A stretch of 64,000 nt of DNA from Yersinia mollaretii ATCC 43969 (GCF_013282725.1 NZ_CP054043.1:930001-994000); one strand, 5' to 3'; shown: positions 50,954 to 62,300, counted from the first letter of the stretch. Numbers and translations are program-made. The notes: generated by a model from the sequence alone, not told the origin.

Positions 50954-52021
50954 TCAGTCGCTCAAGCCCAGACGCTCACCCGCGTAGGAACCATCCTGAA
51001 CACGACGCCACCAAGATTCGTTGTTCAAATACCACAATACGGTTTTGCGAATGCCGCTTTCGAAAGTCTCCTGTGGCCGCCAGCCCAACTCCCGCTCAAT
51101 TTTACCGGCGTCAATGGCATAGCGCATATCATGGCCCGGCCGATCTTTGACAAAGGTAATCAAGTCACGGTACTGAGCAATGCCCGCCGGTTTTGCTGGC
51201 ACCAATTCGTCCAGTAGCGTGCAGATGGTTTCAACCACTTCAATATTTTTGCGCTCGTTATGACCGCCAATATTGTAAGTTTCACCCACCACACCTTCGG
51301 TCACGACCTGATACAGCGCTCGCGCGTGGTCTTCAACATACAACCAGTCACGGACTTGCGCACCATTGCCATACACTGGCAGCGGTTTGCCCGCCAACGC
51401 ATTCAAAATCACCAGCGGGATCAATTTCTCAGGGAAATGATACGGGCCGTAGTTATTCGAACAGTTGGTCACCAATGTCGGAAAACCATAGGTCCGCAAC
51501 CAAGCGCGAACTAAATGGTCACTGGATGCCTTAGAGGCCGAATAGGGGCTGCTTGGCGCATAGGGCGTGGTTTCGGTAAACAGATCCTCAGTGCCATGCA
51601 GATCGCCATACACTTCATCCGTCGAGATATGGTGGAAGCGAAATGCCAATTTGGCCTCAGCACTCAGTTGCTGCCAATAGTGACGCGCCGCCTCTAACAT
51701 CAGGTAAGTGCCCACAATATTGGTTTCGATAAAGGCCGCTGGCCCATCAATAGAGCGGTCAACGTGGCTTTCTGCCGCCAGATGCATCACCACATCCGGC
51801 TGATATTGTGCAAAAACGCGGTCTAATGCAGCGCGGTCACAAATATCGACCTGCTCAAACGCATAGCGCTCATTTTTTGCGACCACCGCCAGTGACTCCA
51901 GATTGCCGGCGTAGGTGAGTTTATCCACCACCACCACGCTATCCGAAGTGCCATCGATAATATGCCTTACCACCGCAGAGCCGATAAAACCGGCCCCGCC
52001 TGTGACTAGAATACGTCTCAA
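50954..52021 (-). CDS. rffG: dTDP-glucose 4,6-dehydratase (ECA)
   Basis: Short-chain dehydrogenase-family enzyme that converts dTDP-glucose to dTDP-4-keto-6-deoxyglucose. The product is 355 residues, as in E. coli. NAD-binding motif [18 protein letters not shown], catalytic [15 protein letters not shown] and [11 protein letters not shown] are present. The start appears to be a TTG at 52021 with GGAG nine bases upstream; it overlaps the wecC stop in a TTGA, so reinitiation is likely. No ATG fits the family start. Confidence 0.95.
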   Translation of the reverse strand: MRRILVTGGAGFIGSAVVRHIIDGTSDSVVVVDKLTYAGNLESLAVVAKNERYAFEQVDICDRAALDRVFAQYQPDVVMHLAAESHVDRSIDGPAAFIETNIVGTYLMLEAARHYWQQLSAEAKLAFRFHHISTDEVYGDLHGTEDLFTETTPYAPSSPYSASKASSDHLVRAWLRTYGFPTLVTNCSNNYGPYHFPEKLIPLVILNALAGKPLPVYGNGAQVRDWLYVEDHARALYQVVTEGVVGETYNIGGHNERKNIEVVETICTLLDELVPAKPAGIAQYRDLITFVKDRPGHDMRYAIDAGKIERELGWRPQETFESGIRKTVLWYLNNESWWRRVQDGSYAGERLGLSD

Positions 52022-53280
52022 CGCCAGACTCCTTTGGTGTCCACTATCCACGTTTGCTTCACCTCTTCAGGTTTAATGGCCTTGAATTGGCTGTGATCGA
52101 CGAGCATCACCAGCACATCAGCCTGCTGCAATGCCGTGGCGGTATCTTTCAGGGTGACATGGCCTGCCAGTGATTTTGGCAATTGCTCAACATTAGGTTC
52201 AACCACCAATGTTTCACCCGCGTGCCATTCCGCGATCAAATGGGCGATCTCAACGGCCGGGCTTTCGCGCAGATCGTCGATGTTTGGCTTAAAGGCCAAA
52301 CCAAAGCAGGCAATTTTCACTTCAGACGCCCGTTTGTCCGTCGCGGCCAGACAGTCAGCCACGGCGGCTTTCACGCGGTCAACCACCCACAGCGGTTTGC
52401 CGTCATTCACCAGACGGGCCGTGTGAATCAAGCGCGCCAGCTCTGGGTTCTGCGAAACGATAAACCACGGGTCAACGGCGATACAGTGACCGCCCACGCC
52501 CGGGCCGGGTTGCAGAATATTCACGCGCGGATGACGATTCGCCAGACGAATCAGTTCCCACACATTGATGCCCTGTGCATCACAAATCAGTGACAGCTCA
52601 TTCGCGAAAGCGATGTTCACGTCGCGGAAGCTGTTTTCAGTCAGCTTACACATTTCAGCGGTGCGGGAGTTGGTCACCACACATTCGCCTTCCAAAAAGA
52701 TTTTGTACAGCTCACTGGCGCGAGCAGAACATTTTGGCGTCATGCCACCAATAACGCGGTCGTTCTGAATCAGCTCAACCATCACCTGACCCGGCAGCAC
52801 GCGCTCAGGACAATAGGCAACATTGATATCAGCCTCTTCGCCCGCATTTTGCGGGAAACTCAAATCGGGGCGAGCTTCAGCCAGCCATTGTGCCATTTGC
52901 TCAGTGGCACCCACTGGCGACGTGGATTCCAGAATGACCAAGTCGCCTTTTTTCAGTACCGGGGCGATCGATCTCGCGGCGGATTCAACATAGACCATAT
53001 CGGGGTCATGATCGCCTTTAAAGGGAGTAGGCACGGCAATAAGAAACGCATCTGCGGCCAATGGCTTAGTCACTGCCTGAAGGTAGCCCCCTTCAACCGC
53101 AATTTTCACCACTTTGTCTAAGTCAGGTTCGACAATATGGATCGCGCCGCGATTAATGGTTTCAACAGCATGGGCGTTGACATCAACACCAATCACTTTC
53201 TTCTTGCGCGAGGCGAAAGCCGCCGCCGTTGGCAGACCAATATACCCAAGACCGATAACAGAAATAGTTTCAAAACTCAT
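52018..53280 (-). CDS. wecC: UDP-N-acetyl-D-mannosaminuronate dehydrogenase
   Basis: Oxidises UDP-ManNAc to UDP-ManNAcA, the donor for WecG. The product is 420 residues (UDP-glucose/GDP-mannose dehydrogenase family). N-terminal NAD motif [13 protein letters not shown]; the catalytic cysteine stands in [27 protein letters not shown] is also typical. It overlaps wecB by 4 bases upstream and rffG by 4 downstream. Confidence 0.97.
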   Translation of the reverse strand: MSFETISVIGLGYIGLPTAAAFASRKKKVIGVDVNAHAVETINRGAIHIVEPDLDKVVKIAVEGGYLQAVTKPLAADAFLIAVPTPFKGDHDPDMVYVESAARSIAPVLKKGDLVILESTSPVGATEQMAQWLAEARPDLSFPQNAGEEADINVAYCPERVLPGQVMVELIQNDRVIGGMTPKCSARASELYKIFLEGECVVTNSRTAEMCKLTENSFRDVNIAFANELSLICDAQGINVWELIRLANRHPRVNILQPGPGVGGHCIAVDPWFIVSQNPELARLIHTARLVNDGKPLWVVDRVKAAVADCLAATDKRASEVKIACFGLAFKPNIDDLRESPAVEIAHLIAEWHAGETLVVEPNVEQLPKSLAGHVTLKDTATALQQADVLVMLVDHSQFKAIKPEEVKQTWIVDTKGVWR

Positions 53281-54407
53281 AGCGTCACCTGATGATTCTT
53301 TAAAGCTTCAAGGATGCGTTGACAGGCATGCCCGTCACCGTAAGGATTATGTGCCCGGGTCATCTGATGATAGGCAGATTCATCAGTCAGCAAGCGGGTC
53401 ACTGCATCGACTATCTTATTAATATTAGTGCCCACCAACAGAACCGTACCTGAATCGACAGCTTCCGGACGTTCGGTGGTGTCCCGCATAACCAGTACCG
53501 GCTTACCTAATGAAGGTGCCTCCTCCTGAATACCGCCGGAATCCGTCAAGATCAGGTAGGCGTGGTTCATCAGATAAACGAATGGCAGGTAATCTTGCGG
53601 GTCGATCAGAATGATATTATCGATGCCTTTCAAGATGCGGTTGACCGGCTCACTGACGTTAGGGTTGAGATGCACCGGATAGACCACCTGCACTTCAGGG
53701 TGTTTACGGGCAATTTCCGCTAACGCGCTGCAAATCCGCTCAAAACCACCACCAAAACTCTCGCGGCGATGGCCGGTGACCAAGATCATCTTTTTACTGG
53801 TATCGAGGAACGGATAACGTTGCGCCAAGCTCGATCGCAGTTCCGGGTTATTCATCACCCGATCACGAACCCAGAACAGCGCGTCGATCACCGTATTGCC
53901 GGTCACGAAAATGCGGCTATCTGGCACCATCTCACGTAACAAATTTTGCCGAGAGTTCTCGGTCGGCGCAAAATGGTACATCGCAAGATGGCCCGTCAGT
54001 TGACGGTTGGCCTCTTCCGGCCAAGGGGAGTAGAGATTCCCGGTGCGCAAACCCGCTTCGACATGGCCGACCGGAATGCGGTGGTAAAAAGCCGCGAGAC
54101 TGGTCGAGAGTGTCGTGGTGGTATCACCGTGAACTAAGATCACATCTGGCTTAAATTCCGCCAGAACCGGTTTTAACCCCTCCAAAATACGGCAGGTTAT
54201 CTCCGTCAATCCCTGTCCCGGCTTCATGATATTCAAATCATAGTCCGGCTGAATCTCAAATAAACGCAATACTTGGTCCAACATCTCACGATGCTGAGCC
54301 GTCACGCAAACTCGCGATTCAAAGGCTTCATCCTGAGCCAAAGCATGCACCAGAGGAGCCATTTTAATGGCTTCAGGCCGGGTGCCAAAAACAGTCAACA
54401 CTTTCAC
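53277..54407 (-). CDS. wecB: UDP-N-acetylglucosamine 2-epimerase
   Basis: Converts UDP-GlcNAc to UDP-ManNAc for ECA. The product is 376 residues, as in E. coli. Landmarks are [18 protein letters not shown] at the N-terminus, [40 protein letters not shown] and [19 protein letters not shown]. It lies 150 bp downstream of wzzE. Confidence 0.97.
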   Translation of the reverse strand: MKVLTVFGTRPEAIKMAPLVHALAQDEAFESRVCVTAQHREMLDQVLRLFEIQPDYDLNIMKPGQGLTEITCRILEGLKPVLAEFKPDVILVHGDTTTTLSTSLAAFYHRIPVGHVEAGLRTGNLYSPWPEEANRQLTGHLAMYHFAPTENSRQNLLREMVPDSRIFVTGNTVIDALFWVRDRVMNNPELRSSLAQRYPFLDTSKKMILVTGHRRESFGGGFERICSALAEIARKHPEVQVVYPVHLNPNVSEPVNRILKGIDNIILIDPQDYLPFVYLMNHAYLILTDSGGIQEEAPSLGKPVLVMRDTTERPEAVDSGTVLLVGTNINKIVDAVTRLLTDESAYHQMTRAHNPYGDGHACQRILEALKNHQVTL

Positions 54408-54560
54408 AGTGAATCTCTTTAAGGTCAGTTAGCCGCAGACAATGCCTGCAAGTTGGGCGCACAATGCGCCCATTAGCGATTTATTCGCTTCTTACCCAAC
54501 GCCGCAGCATGACTTTTCTGTCTGGCTGCCACGTCAATTTATCTAGGTATCAATGCGTTA

Positions 54561-55637
54561 TTATGATTGTATGCTGGTGCGACGAACCAAAACCACACCT
54601 GCCCCGACCAATGCCCCAATCGCGCCCCACATAATCAACAGGAACACTCGACGCGGACTGTCACGGGTCACTGGATCTTCCGGCGTACGCAAGTAACGGT
54701 ACGTTTGGAAGGTTTTATCCAGTGTCGGGCCGACGTTCAAGGTTGCCAGCATGGCGCGGTTCTGATCGTAATCGATATCAAAACTTGGGCCGGTCGCCTC
54801 TAATGTCTCTAGGCGAGCTTCGAGCATCGGCTTGCCTAACATAAACATTTTGGAGTCTGGCAACTGCTCAGCCGGCGTATCCGTTTGATTACGGTTAATC
54901 CCTTGTTGATCAGCGACTTTCAATGCTTGCCTCACCGCAGCGACTTCACGATTGAACACCGCCTGCGCGACGGCTTCCTGCCGTTTGACTTGGGCTTTCA
55001 TGGATTGAGTACGCACAGCCCATGCCCCTTCAATCTCATCATTCAGGTGGCTGGCTGCTCGCTGGCTGGCAAAATCAATATAACCACGCAGTAATTGATT
55101 GGCGTCCGTCGCGGTTTCTGCCGTCAGCTTAATGCTGTCGTTGAGCATTTTTTTGTCATCACGCGGGGTGAAAACAATATTATTCACCAGCTCATCCAGT
55201 AATGCCGCGTCTGCTTTGGCATCACCCTCCAACCGCTGCTTGTAGTAATCACTTTGCAGCCAGAAGTCACGACGGGTGTCGTAGGCCGCTAACTGGGTAA
55301 TAAACTCGCTGTAGGCTTCGTCAGAAATCCCCGGCTGCTCACTGGCAACACCGCTATTAATCCGGGTATCCAGATTACGCAAAAATTGCTGCTGAGAATA
55401 AAAACCGCCCAGATTATTGACTGTGGGTCTATCAGTAATTGCCGTTGCGCTCCACTGCTGTTTCACCAAATAGGAAACACCCACCGCGAGTGCAGCGAAA
55501 AGAATGGCCATACCGATAATCCACACTTTGCCACGCCAAAGCGTGCGGCACAGACTACGGATATCTAATTCGTTATCCACAGTAGGCTCATTATGGGTAG
55601 ATCCTGTTTTATCCGACGACATAGATTCTGATTTCAT
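54561..55637 (-). CDS. wzzE: ECA chain-length regulator WzzE
   Basis: Polysaccharide co-polymerase of the inner membrane that sets ECA chain length and cyclisation. The product is 358 residues (E. coli 348). A first transmembrane helix (WIIGMAILFAALAVGVSYLV) and a last one near the C-terminus flank a periplasmic helical domain; the Pro-rich end (DPVTRDSPRRVFLLIMWG) is typical. The ATG at 55637 follows an in-frame GTG; another ATG lies five codons on. It starts 20 bp after wecA. Confidence 0.94.
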   Translation of the reverse strand: MKSESMSSDKTGSTHNEPTVDNELDIRSLCRTLWRGKVWIIGMAILFAALAVGVSYLVKQQWSATAITDRPTVNNLGGFYSQQQFLRNLDTRINSGVASEQPGISDEAYSEFITQLAAYDTRRDFWLQSDYYKQRLEGDAKADAALLDELVNNIVFTPRDDKKMLNDSIKLTAETATDANQLLRGYIDFASQRAASHLNDEIEGAWAVRTQSMKAQVKRQEAVAQAVFNREVAAVRQALKVADQQGINRNQTDTPAEQLPDSKMFMLGKPMLEARLETLEATGPSFDIDYDQNRAMLATLNVGPTLDKTFQTYRYLRTPEDPVTRDSPRRVFLLIMWGAIGALVGAGVVLVRRTSIQS

Positions 55638-55657
55638 CACTGCCTAAAAGCCTCTGA

Positions 55658-56755
55658 TTAAGATTCATGCTTATTTTGCGATGCACGACGCATCCGGCGC
55701 TTCATACGCTTGATAAAACGCGCCACTCGCCATGCCCGTTTGATGCAGTAGTCGTACAATAGAAATGCAAGCAAGAATAATGCCAACATGACCCATTCAG
55801 GGATAAATGTTAGCCGTTCGCCGATAACACCTACCGCCGCTAATAATGCCGCAGCCAGAGTAATTAAGACAAAAGCCTGCCGTGAGGTAAAACCCGCACG
55901 CATAATTAAGTGATGGATATGCTGACGGTCGGGGGAGAAAGGGCTCATCCCTTTACGTAAACGCCGATACATGATGGCGATCATATCCATCAATGGAATG
56001 GCGATAATCCATAATGCGGTCACCGGATTGATAGGATGCGAATTCCCTTGCGTGGTTTGCAGCAGCATCCAAATCGCTGTGAAACCAATCAACGTGCTGC
56101 CCGCATCACCCATAAAGACTTTATAGCGACGCCCTAACAGCCCGAGGTTAAGCAAGATATAGGGTAGAATTGCGGCAATCATGGCGAAACACCATAAAGC
56201 CAATGCCATCTGCCCGCTTTGATATAGCAAAATCCCCATCGCGCCGAAAGAGACGCAGGAGAGGCCACCGAGCAAGCCATCGATGCCATCCACCATATTG
56301 AAGGCATTGATGGCCGCCCATACCGCGAATAACGTGACGACATAACCAAACGGCCCTAATACCATTTCCCATGGGCCAAAAGTATGCCCTAGGCTGCGTA
56401 AATAAAGCCCTGCCACCGCCATCATGGCGATGCCGACCAGTGCTTGAACAAAGGCTCGAATTTTTACGCTGATATCAAAACGATCATCTAGCGCACCGAC
56501 GAATACCAATAAACCGGCGCAGCCAAGATATAAACGGAAATGGGGGATTTGCTGATTGGTGATCAGAAAAGTAAAGCAAATACCCGCAAACACGGATATT
56601 CCACCCACTAATGGGATCAACCCTTGATGGCGTTTGCGATAATTAGGTTTATCGACTAATCCAATTCTCTTGGCAACTTTGCGAGCAACAAATAAAAATG
56701 CCAGAGAAAACAGGAATATAACAAATATTTCAGTACTCATAGTGAGTAAGTTCAC
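55658..56755 (-). CDS. wecA: Undecaprenyl-phosphate GlcNAc-1-phosphate transferase
   Basis: Starts ECA (and many O antigens) by moving GlcNAc-1-phosphate to undecaprenyl phosphate. The product is 365 residues (E. coli 367) with about eleven hydrophobic helices. Conserved cytoplasmic loops include the Asp motif GALDDRFDI, NAFNMVDGIDGLLGG and the histidine-rich FSPDRQHIHHLIMRAG. First gene of the ECA operon; the promoter must lie in 56756-56990, where I see no gene. Confidence 0.97.
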   Translation of the reverse strand: MNLLTMSTEIFVIFLFSLAFLFVARKVAKRIGLVDKPNYRKRHQGLIPLVGGISVFAGICFTFLITNQQIPHFRLYLGCAGLLVFVGALDDRFDISVKIRAFVQALVGIAMMAVAGLYLRSLGHTFGPWEMVLGPFGYVVTLFAVWAAINAFNMVDGIDGLLGGLSCVSFGAMGILLYQSGQMALALWCFAMIAAILPYILLNLGLLGRRYKVFMGDAGSTLIGFTAIWMLLQTTQGNSHPINPVTALWIIAIPLMDMIAIMYRRLRKGMSPFSPDRQHIHHLIMRAGFTSRQAFVLITLAAALLAAVGVIGERLTFIPEWVMLALFLLAFLLYDYCIKRAWRVARFIKRMKRRMRRASQNKHES

Positions 56756-56991
56756 GTTTAACCGCTCTCTGCAAATAGATACAACAGCTTAGCATGTGGG
56801 TTGGCGCAAACCATGCCTTCGCCACGCTTTCAGTTATTTCTGAATATGATGACAGCCTTGCTTGTTATTCCCAACTCTAATTTTGGTATTTTCTCGCGAG
56901 TAGTGAGAATAAAGACCAAAATAACCGTGAGTTCGTTCTTGTCACCCACTCAGTGAATAGCAAACCCGACTATCGTATATTCCAAAAGCAA

Positions 56992-57019
56992 AAAACGCCA
57001 CGACTGAGCGTGGCGTTTT
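56992..57019 (-). terminator. Terminator of rho
   Basis: An 11-bp stem AAAACGCCACG / CGTGGCGTTTT with a 6-base loop, 18 bp after the rho stop. On the minus strand the stem is followed by a T-run (from the A-tract at 56991). Confidence 0.9.
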
Positions 57020-57036
57020 GACTAATTCCGAGAAAC

Positions 57037-58296
57037 TTACGAACGTCTCATATTATCGAAGAACTGATCGTTAGTTTTCGCTGTTGCCAGTTTGCTGATG
57101 AGGAACTCCATCGCATCGATTTCACCCATTGGATGAAGGATACGGCGCAAGATCCACATTTTTTGCAGCTCTTCAGTGGTCGTCAGCAGCTCTTCTTTAC
57201 GTGTACCAGAGCGGTTGAAATCAATGGCTGGGAAGACACGCTTTTCCGCAATTTTGCGGGACAGGTGCAGTTCCATGTTGCCGGTACCTTTAAATTCTTC
57301 ATAGATAACTTCATCCATTTTAGAACCGGTATCCACCAACGCGGTAGCAATGATGGTCAGGCTACCGCCCTCTTCAACATTACGTGCCGCACCAAAGAAA
57401 CGTTTAGGACGATGTAAGGCATTCGCATCCACACCACCGGTCAATACTTTGCCTGAGGCAGGTACAACGGTGTTATAGGCACGCGCTAAACGGGTAATGG
57501 AGTCCAGCAGAATGATAACGTCTTTTTTGTGCTCAACCAGACGTTTTGCTTTTTCAATCACCATTTCAGCGACTTGGACGTGACGAGACGCTGGCTCATC
57601 AAAGGTAGAAGCAATGACTTCACCTTTAACTAGACGTTGCATCTCGGTCACTTCTTCCGGACGCTCGTCAATCAGCAGTACCATCAATACGCAATCAGGG
57701 TGGTTGTAAGCGATGCTGGTAGCAATATTCTGCAACAGCATGGTTTTACCCGCTTTAGGCGGTGCCACAATCAGACCACGTTGACCGCGACCGATTGGCG
57801 ATGCCAAATCCAGCACACGGGCAGTTAAATCTTCCGTCGAACCATTACCACGTTCCATGCGCAGACGAGAGTTGGCATGTAATGGGGTTAAGTTTTCGAA
57901 CAGGATTTTGTTACGGGCGTTTTCCGGTTTGTCATAGTTAACTTCGTTAACTTTCAACAATGCAAAATAACGCTCACCCTCTTTAGGCGGACGAATCTTA
58001 CCGGCGACGGTATCACCAGTACGGAGGTTGAAACGGCGAATTTGGCTTGGGGATACATAGATGTCGTCGGGACCGGCGAGGTAGGAGCTGTCTGCAGAGC
58101 GGAGGAAACCAAATCCATCCTGCAATATCTCCAACACACCGTCACCGAAGATATCTTCTCCACTTTTCGCGTGCTGCTTAAGAATAGAGAAAATAATATC
58201 TTGTTTACGCATCCGGGCTAGGTTTTCCAGCCCCATATTTTCGCCAAGTGTTATCAGATCAGAAACCGGCGTGTTCTTTAATTCGGTAAGATTCAT
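57037..58296 (-). CDS. rho: Transcription termination factor Rho
   Basis: Hexameric RNA-dependent ATPase that ends transcription at C-rich unstructured RNA. The product is 419 residues, as in E. coli. N-terminal RNA-binding OSB domain ([26 protein letters not shown]), Walker A in [14 protein letters not shown], Walker B region [16 protein letters not shown], and Q-loop/R-loop residues nearby. A 586-bp gap lies upstream, consistent with the known long autoregulated leader. Confidence 0.99.
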   Translation of the reverse strand: MNLTELKNTPVSDLITLGENMGLENLARMRKQDIIFSILKQHAKSGEDIFGDGVLEILQDGFGFLRSADSSYLAGPDDIYVSPSQIRRFNLRTGDTVAGKIRPPKEGERYFALLKVNEVNYDKPENARNKILFENLTPLHANSRLRMERGNGSTEDLTARVLDLASPIGRGQRGLIVAPPKAGKTMLLQNIATSIAYNHPDCVLMVLLIDERPEEVTEMQRLVKGEVIASTFDEPASRHVQVAEMVIEKAKRLVEHKKDVIILLDSITRLARAYNTVVPASGKVLTGGVDANALHRPKRFFGAARNVEEGGSLTIIATALVDTGSKMDEVIYEEFKGTGNMELHLSRKIAEKRVFPAIDFNRSGTRKEELLTTTEELQKMWILRRILHPMGEIDAMEFLISKLATAKTNDQFFDNMRRS

Positions 58297-58882
58297 AATG
58301 GTGGGTTCTTAAACTCGGGGTATGTCTCGAACTATGGTCGTGAATGGTATGGCAGCGTCATCCGTGCCTGTTTAATGGGACATTCAATCACCGGCCTTAG
58401 GCAAACTACGTAAGTCATCACTTACGCGAGTTTTGCGCGACACAACGGTAAAAAGATTGAAGGTGCCTTCGACTGATTTTGTAAAGCCGTTAGACTGTCA
58501 AAAAACTGATTGAGTTCATAATCATTCTCAACACACATTGTTTCGACATAGAGTAAAACTTTAGATTTAAACTTTTTAGGTGCTACAGACTATTCATTAG
58601 ATACGACAGACTATTTATTAGATACTAAAGAATAAGCTAGATGCTACAAACCCGGACTCAGTACACAGGAATGTTTTATGCGCAGTGGGGTAAACTTAAC
58701 ACGCTTCTTTGCAGGCGTCTAGCGGTCAGTGTGAGAAATCACCGCTGCCACTAAACTCCCCTGCGCCCTTGACACCACAGCTAGGCTGGCGGCGCTAACT
58801 GACCCGAATCACTGACCTGAGTCAGCTCATCGGGCTTTGTTCGTTTGCTACCTAGCCGTAGACTACAAACGGCTCATGCCGC
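58297..58882. other. Long gap between rho and trxA: rho leader and degenerate ERIC
   Basis: 586 bp without a convincing gene. The part near rho should be its leader. It contains an 18-bp hairpin (CGTAAGT-CATC-ACTTACG, 58409-58426) and a 28-codon minus-strand ORF (58332-58418) that begins in it; I see no clear similarity to the E. coli leader peptide RhoL. A degenerate ERIC-like sequence lies at about 58775-58862 (CCCGAATCACTGACCTGAGT, CAGCTCATCGGGC). The rest is AT-rich. Confidence 0.55.
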
Positions 58883-59209
58883 TTACAGATTAGCATCCAA
58901 GAAGGCTTTTAGCTGACCTTTAGACAATGCACCCACCTTGGTGGCAACCACTTCACCGTCACGGAATAACAACAATGTTGGGATACCACGGATACCATAC
59001 TTAGGTGCCGTGCCCTGATTGTCATCAATATTCAGTTTAGTGATAGTCAGTCTGCCTTCGTACTCTTCAGCAATTTCATCCAAAATCGGAGCAATCATCT
59101 TGCACGGACCACACCATTCAGCCCAGAAATCGACCAGAACCAGGCCGCTGGCTTTTAGCACGTCAGTGTCGAAACTTTCGTCACTCAGGTGAATAATTTT
59201 ATCGCTCAT
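58883..59209 (-). CDS. trxA: Thioredoxin 1
   Basis: General disulfide reductant of the cytoplasm. The product is 108 residues (E. coli 109). The active site WCGPCK is at 32-37, the cis-proline in RGIPTLLLF. It starts 118 bp from the divergent rhlB. No strong terminator is visible after it; a short CGGC/GCCG hairpin lies at 58870-58883. Confidence 0.99.
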   Translation of the reverse strand: MSDKIIHLSDESFDTDVLKASGLVLVDFWAEWCGPCKMIAPILDEIAEEYEGRLTITKLNIDDNQGTAPKYGIRGIPTLLLFRDGEVVATKVGALSKGQLKAFLDANL

Positions 59210-59327
59210 GTTCTACTCCAAAGGATTGTGTCTACCTCGTTGGTGTAGCATTAACCAACAATAGGATGACTTTATTTCACCGGATACGCTTTCGTAAAGC
59301 AATAGTTAGCTGATATTCTACCACACT

Positions 59328-60617
59328 ATGAGCAAAACACACTTGACCGAACAGAAGTTTTCCGACTTCGCCCTGCACCCGCTAGTTACTCAAGCCCTTG
59401 AAAGCAAAGGTTTTGAGTATTGCACGCCGATTCAGGCGTTAGCATTGCCACTCACCCTATCCGGGCGTGATGTAGCGGGTCAGGCGCAAACAGGAACCGG
59501 CAAGACGCTGGCTTTCTTAGCGTCTACTTTCCATTATTTGCTTTCTAACCCCGCAGAAGAGGGTCGCCAGACTAATCAGCCACGCGCTTTGATTATGGCA
59601 CCAACGCGTGAATTAGCGGTGCAAATCCACTCCGATGCAGAATCACTTTCCCAGACCACCGGGCTGAAATTAGGCTTGGCTTATGGGGGTGATGGCTACG
59701 ACAAACAGCTTAAAGTGCTGGAAAGTGGCGTCGACATTCTGATCGGGACCACGGGTCGTTTAATCGATTACGCTAAGCAAAATTACATTAACCTCGGGGC
59801 GATTCAGGTGGTGGTCTTGGATGAAGCCGATCGTATGTACGATTTGGGCTTTATCAAAGATATCCGCTGGCTGTTCCGCCGTATGCCTTCCGTTGATAAG
59901 CGCTTAAACATGCTGTTCTCTGCCACTCTCTCGTACCGGGTACGCGAATTGGCCTTCGAACAGATGAATAATGCTGAATATGTTGAAGTGGAACCGTTAC
60001 AAAAAACCGGCCACCGCATTCAGGAAGAGCTGTTCTACCCTTCAAATGAAGAAAAAATGCGTCTGCTTCAGACGTTGATTGAAGAAGAGTGGCCAGACCG
60101 CTGCATTATTTTTGCCAATACCAAGCATCGTTGCGAAGAGATCTGGGGCCATCTGGCTGCGGATGGTCATCGTGTCGGTTTGCTGACCGGTGACGTCGCG
60201 CAGAAAAAACGCCTGCGGATTCTGGAAGATTTCACCAAAGGTGATTTGGACATTCTGGTCGCGACTGACGTTGCCGCCCGTGGTCTGCACATTCCACTGG
60301 TCACCCACGTCTTCAACTATGACCTGCCTGACGATTGCGAAGACTATGTTCACCGCATTGGCCGTACCGGTCGTGCTGGCGAAAGTGGTCACTCCATCAG
60401 CTTGGCCTGTGAAGAGTACGCGTTAAACTTACCGGCGATCGAGACCTACACTGGTCATAGCATTCCGGTCAGTAAATATAATAGCGATGCGCTATTAACT
60501 GATTTGCCAGCACCAAAACGTCTGGCTCGCACCCGTACTGGGAATGGTCCACGCCGTAACTCTGCCCCACGTCGTAGTGGTGCACCACGGAATAATAACC
60601 GTAAGCGACCGAGCTGA
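59328..60617 (+). CDS. rhlB: ATP-dependent RNA helicase RhlB
   Basis: DEAD-box helicase of the RNA degradosome that unwinds structured mRNA for PNPase. The product is 429 residues (E. coli 421). Q motif and Walker A (AQTGTGKT), DEAD box in [17 protein letters not shown] motif and [13 protein letters not shown] are intact. The basic C-terminal tail ([20 protein letters not shown]) is for RNA contact. Divergent from trxA; gppA starts 8 bases after its stop. Confidence 0.98.
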   Translation: MSKTHLTEQKFSDFALHPLVTQALESKGFEYCTPIQALALPLTLSGRDVAGQAQTGTGKTLAFLASTFHYLLSNPAEEGRQTNQPRALIMAPTRELAVQIHSDAESLSQTTGLKLGLAYGGDGYDKQLKVLESGVDILIGTTGRLIDYAKQNYINLGAIQVVVLDEADRMYDLGFIKDIRWLFRRMPSVDKRLNMLFSATLSYRVRELAFEQMNNAEYVEVEPLQKTGHRIQEELFYPSNEEKMRLLQTLIEEEWPDRCIIFANTKHRCEEIWGHLAADGHRVGLLTGDVAQKKRLRILEDFTKGDLDILVATDVAARGLHIPLVTHVFNYDLPDDCEDYVHRIGRTGRAGESGHSISLACEEYALNLPAIETYTGHSIPVSKYNSDALLTDLPAPKRLARTRTGNGPRRNSAPRRSGAPRNNNRKRPS

Positions 60618-60624
60618 TAAAACG

Positions 60625-62118
60625 ATGCTAAGTTCCACCTCACTTTATGCTGCCATCGATCTTGGCTCCAACAGTTTCCATATGTTGGTGGTACGTGAGG
60701 TGGCAGGGAGTATCCAGACACTGGCCAGAATCAAACGGAAAGTCCGTCTGGCGGCAGGTCTGGATAGCCAGAATCACTTATCACAAGACGCGATGGAACG
60801 CGGCTGGCAATGTTTGAAGCTTTTCTCAGAGCGTTTACAGGACATTCCTCGGGATCAGATCCGCGTGGTCGCCACGGCAACCCTGCGTTTGGCCTCTAAC
60901 GCTGAGGAGTTCCTGCAAACAGCCACCGAGATCCTCGGCTGTCCGATTCAAGTCATCAGCGGCGAAGAAGAAGCTCGGCTGATTTATCACGGGGTAGCCC
61001 ATACCACCGGGGGGCCGGATCAGCGTCTAGTGGTCGATATTGGCGGTGGCAGCACAGAGCTGGTGACAGGCAATGGCGCTCAGGCTAATATTTTAGTTAG
61101 TTTATCAATGGGTTGTGTCACTTGGCTTGAGCGTTATTTTGGCGACCGCACTCTGGAAAAAGAGAATTTTGAACGCGCTGAACTGGCCGCACGTGAGATG
61201 ATCAAACCGGTCGCGGCGCGTTTTCGTGAGCACGGCTGGCAAATCTGTGTCGGTGCTTCGGGCACAGTACAGGCCCTGCAAGAGATCATGGTCGCCCAAG
61301 GTATGGATGAGCTGATCACCCTACCCAAATTGCAGCAACTCAAGCAAAGAGCCATTCAGTGCGGCAAATTGGAAGAGTTGGAAATCCCCGGTTTAACACT
61401 GGAACGGGCGCTGGTTTTCCCCAGTGGCTTGTCTATCTTGATTGCAATATTCCAAGAATTGGCGATTGAAAGTATGACACTGGCTGGCGGCGCACTGCGC
61501 GAAGGGCTGGTCTACGGCATGCTTCACTTACCGGTTGAGCAGGATATTCGCGGCCGCACCATCCGAAATTTGCAGCGTCGCTATTTACTCGATACCGAGC
61601 AAGCCAAGCGTGTGAGCAAACTGGCGGATAACTTTTTACTACAGGTAGAAAAAGAGTGGCATCTCGACCGTCGATGTCGGGAGTTATTGCAAAATACCTG
61701 TTTGATTCATGAAATTGGCCTTAGTGTCGATTTTAAGCGCGCTCCCCAACATGCAGCTTACCTGATTCGAAATCTGGATCTCCCCGGTTTTACCCCCGCG
61801 CAAAAGTTACTGCTCTCTGCGCTGCTACAAAATCAGTGCGATACCCTCGATCTGACATTATTGAATCAGCAAAATGCCTTGCCAGTCGATATGGCGCAGC
61901 ATCTGTGCCGTTTGCTGCGCTTGGCGATTATTTTCGCCAGTCGTCGGCGGGACGATACACTGCCTGCGGTCAGATTGTCGGCCAAAGGAGAAGCGCTCTA
62001 TGTGCTGTTACCTCATGGCTGGCTGCAACAGCACCCTTATCGCGCGGAAGCCTTGGAACAAGAAAGTCACTGGCAGAGCTATGTCCAGTGGCCCCTCTTC
62101 CTCGAAGAGTTTAACTAA
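60625..62118 (+). CDS. gppA: Guanosine pentaphosphatase / exopolyphosphatase GppA
   Basis: Converts pppGpp to ppGpp in the stringent response and can degrade polyphosphate. The product is 497 residues (E. coli 494). Actin-like ATPase fold: [15 protein letters not shown], then [13 protein letters not shown] and [15 protein letters not shown]-terminal HD-like region contains [20 protein letters not shown] chose the ATG at 60625; the frame runs back to 60544 inside rhlB without support. Confidence 0.97.
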   Translation: MLSSTSLYAAIDLGSNSFHMLVVREVAGSIQTLARIKRKVRLAAGLDSQNHLSQDAMERGWQCLKLFSERLQDIPRDQIRVVATATLRLASNAEEFLQTATEILGCPIQVISGEEEARLIYHGVAHTTGGPDQRLVVDIGGGSTELVTGNGAQANILVSLSMGCVTWLERYFGDRTLEKENFERAELAAREMIKPVAARFREHGWQICVGASGTVQALQEIMVAQGMDELITLPKLQQLKQRAIQCGKLEELEIPGLTLERALVFPSGLSILIAIFQELAIESMTLAGGALREGLVYGMLHLPVEQDIRGRTIRNLQRRYLLDTEQAKRVSKLADNFLLQVEKEWHLDRRCRELLQNTCLIHEIGLSVDFKRAPQHAAYLIRNLDLPGFTPAQKLLLSALLQNQCDTLDLTLLNQQNALPVDMAQHLCRLLRLAIIFASRRRDDTLPAVRLSAKGEALYVLLPHGWLQQHPYRAEALEQESHWQSYVQWPLFLEEFN

Positions 62119-62131
62119 TTTTTTTGCTGTT

Positions 62132-62149
62132 GGGCGGCTCCGGTCGCCC
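62132..62149 (+). terminator. Hairpin after gppA
   Basis: A short stem GGGCG / CGCCC with an 8-base loop, 14 bp after the gppA stop. A T-run precedes rather than follows it, so it is a weak candidate for an intrinsic terminator; the C-rich tract that follows suggests Rho instead. Confidence 0.4.
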
Positions 62150-62207
62150 CTCTCACTCTTTTCTCTCTCACTCTCTCCTCCCACTCTCTTTTTAGTCACC
62201 TCCCCAT
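62146..62207 (+). other. Pyrimidine-rich tract downstream of gppA
   Basis: Some 60 bases almost free of G and with few A on the plus strand (CTCTCACTC / TTTTCTCTCTCACTCTC type). Transcripts of gppA would carry an unstructured YC-rich 3' segment, the kind of RNA that Rho loads onto. Confidence 0.6.
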
Positions 62208-62220
62208 AAAACCATCAGAT

Positions 62221-62236
62221 TGTGATCACCTTCAGT
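62221..62236. promoter_or_regulatory. Candidate CRP site upstream of the polygalacturonase gene
   Basis: TGTGA-TCACCT-TCAGT: a perfect left half-site and three of five bases in the right, 65 bp upstream of the ATG. Pectinase genes are usually CRP-activated. Confidence 0.5.
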
Positions 62237-62264
62237 TTTAAAAAGAAACATTGTGTGTATTTTT

Positions 62265-62285
62265 ATAAAACATCGTTTCTAATTA
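62265..62285. promoter_or_regulatory. Candidate KdgR operator upstream of the polygalacturonase gene
   Basis: ATAAAACATCGTTTCTAATT resembles the KdgR box (AAAAYRAAACANTGTTTCATTT type as I remember it), with the core AAACATCGTTTC. A second, weaker copy (AAAAGAAACATTGTGTGTA) lies just upstream at 62240-62259. The sites lie 15-60 bp before the ATG. Confidence 0.6.
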
Positions 62286-62300
62286 TAATAAGGGATCACA

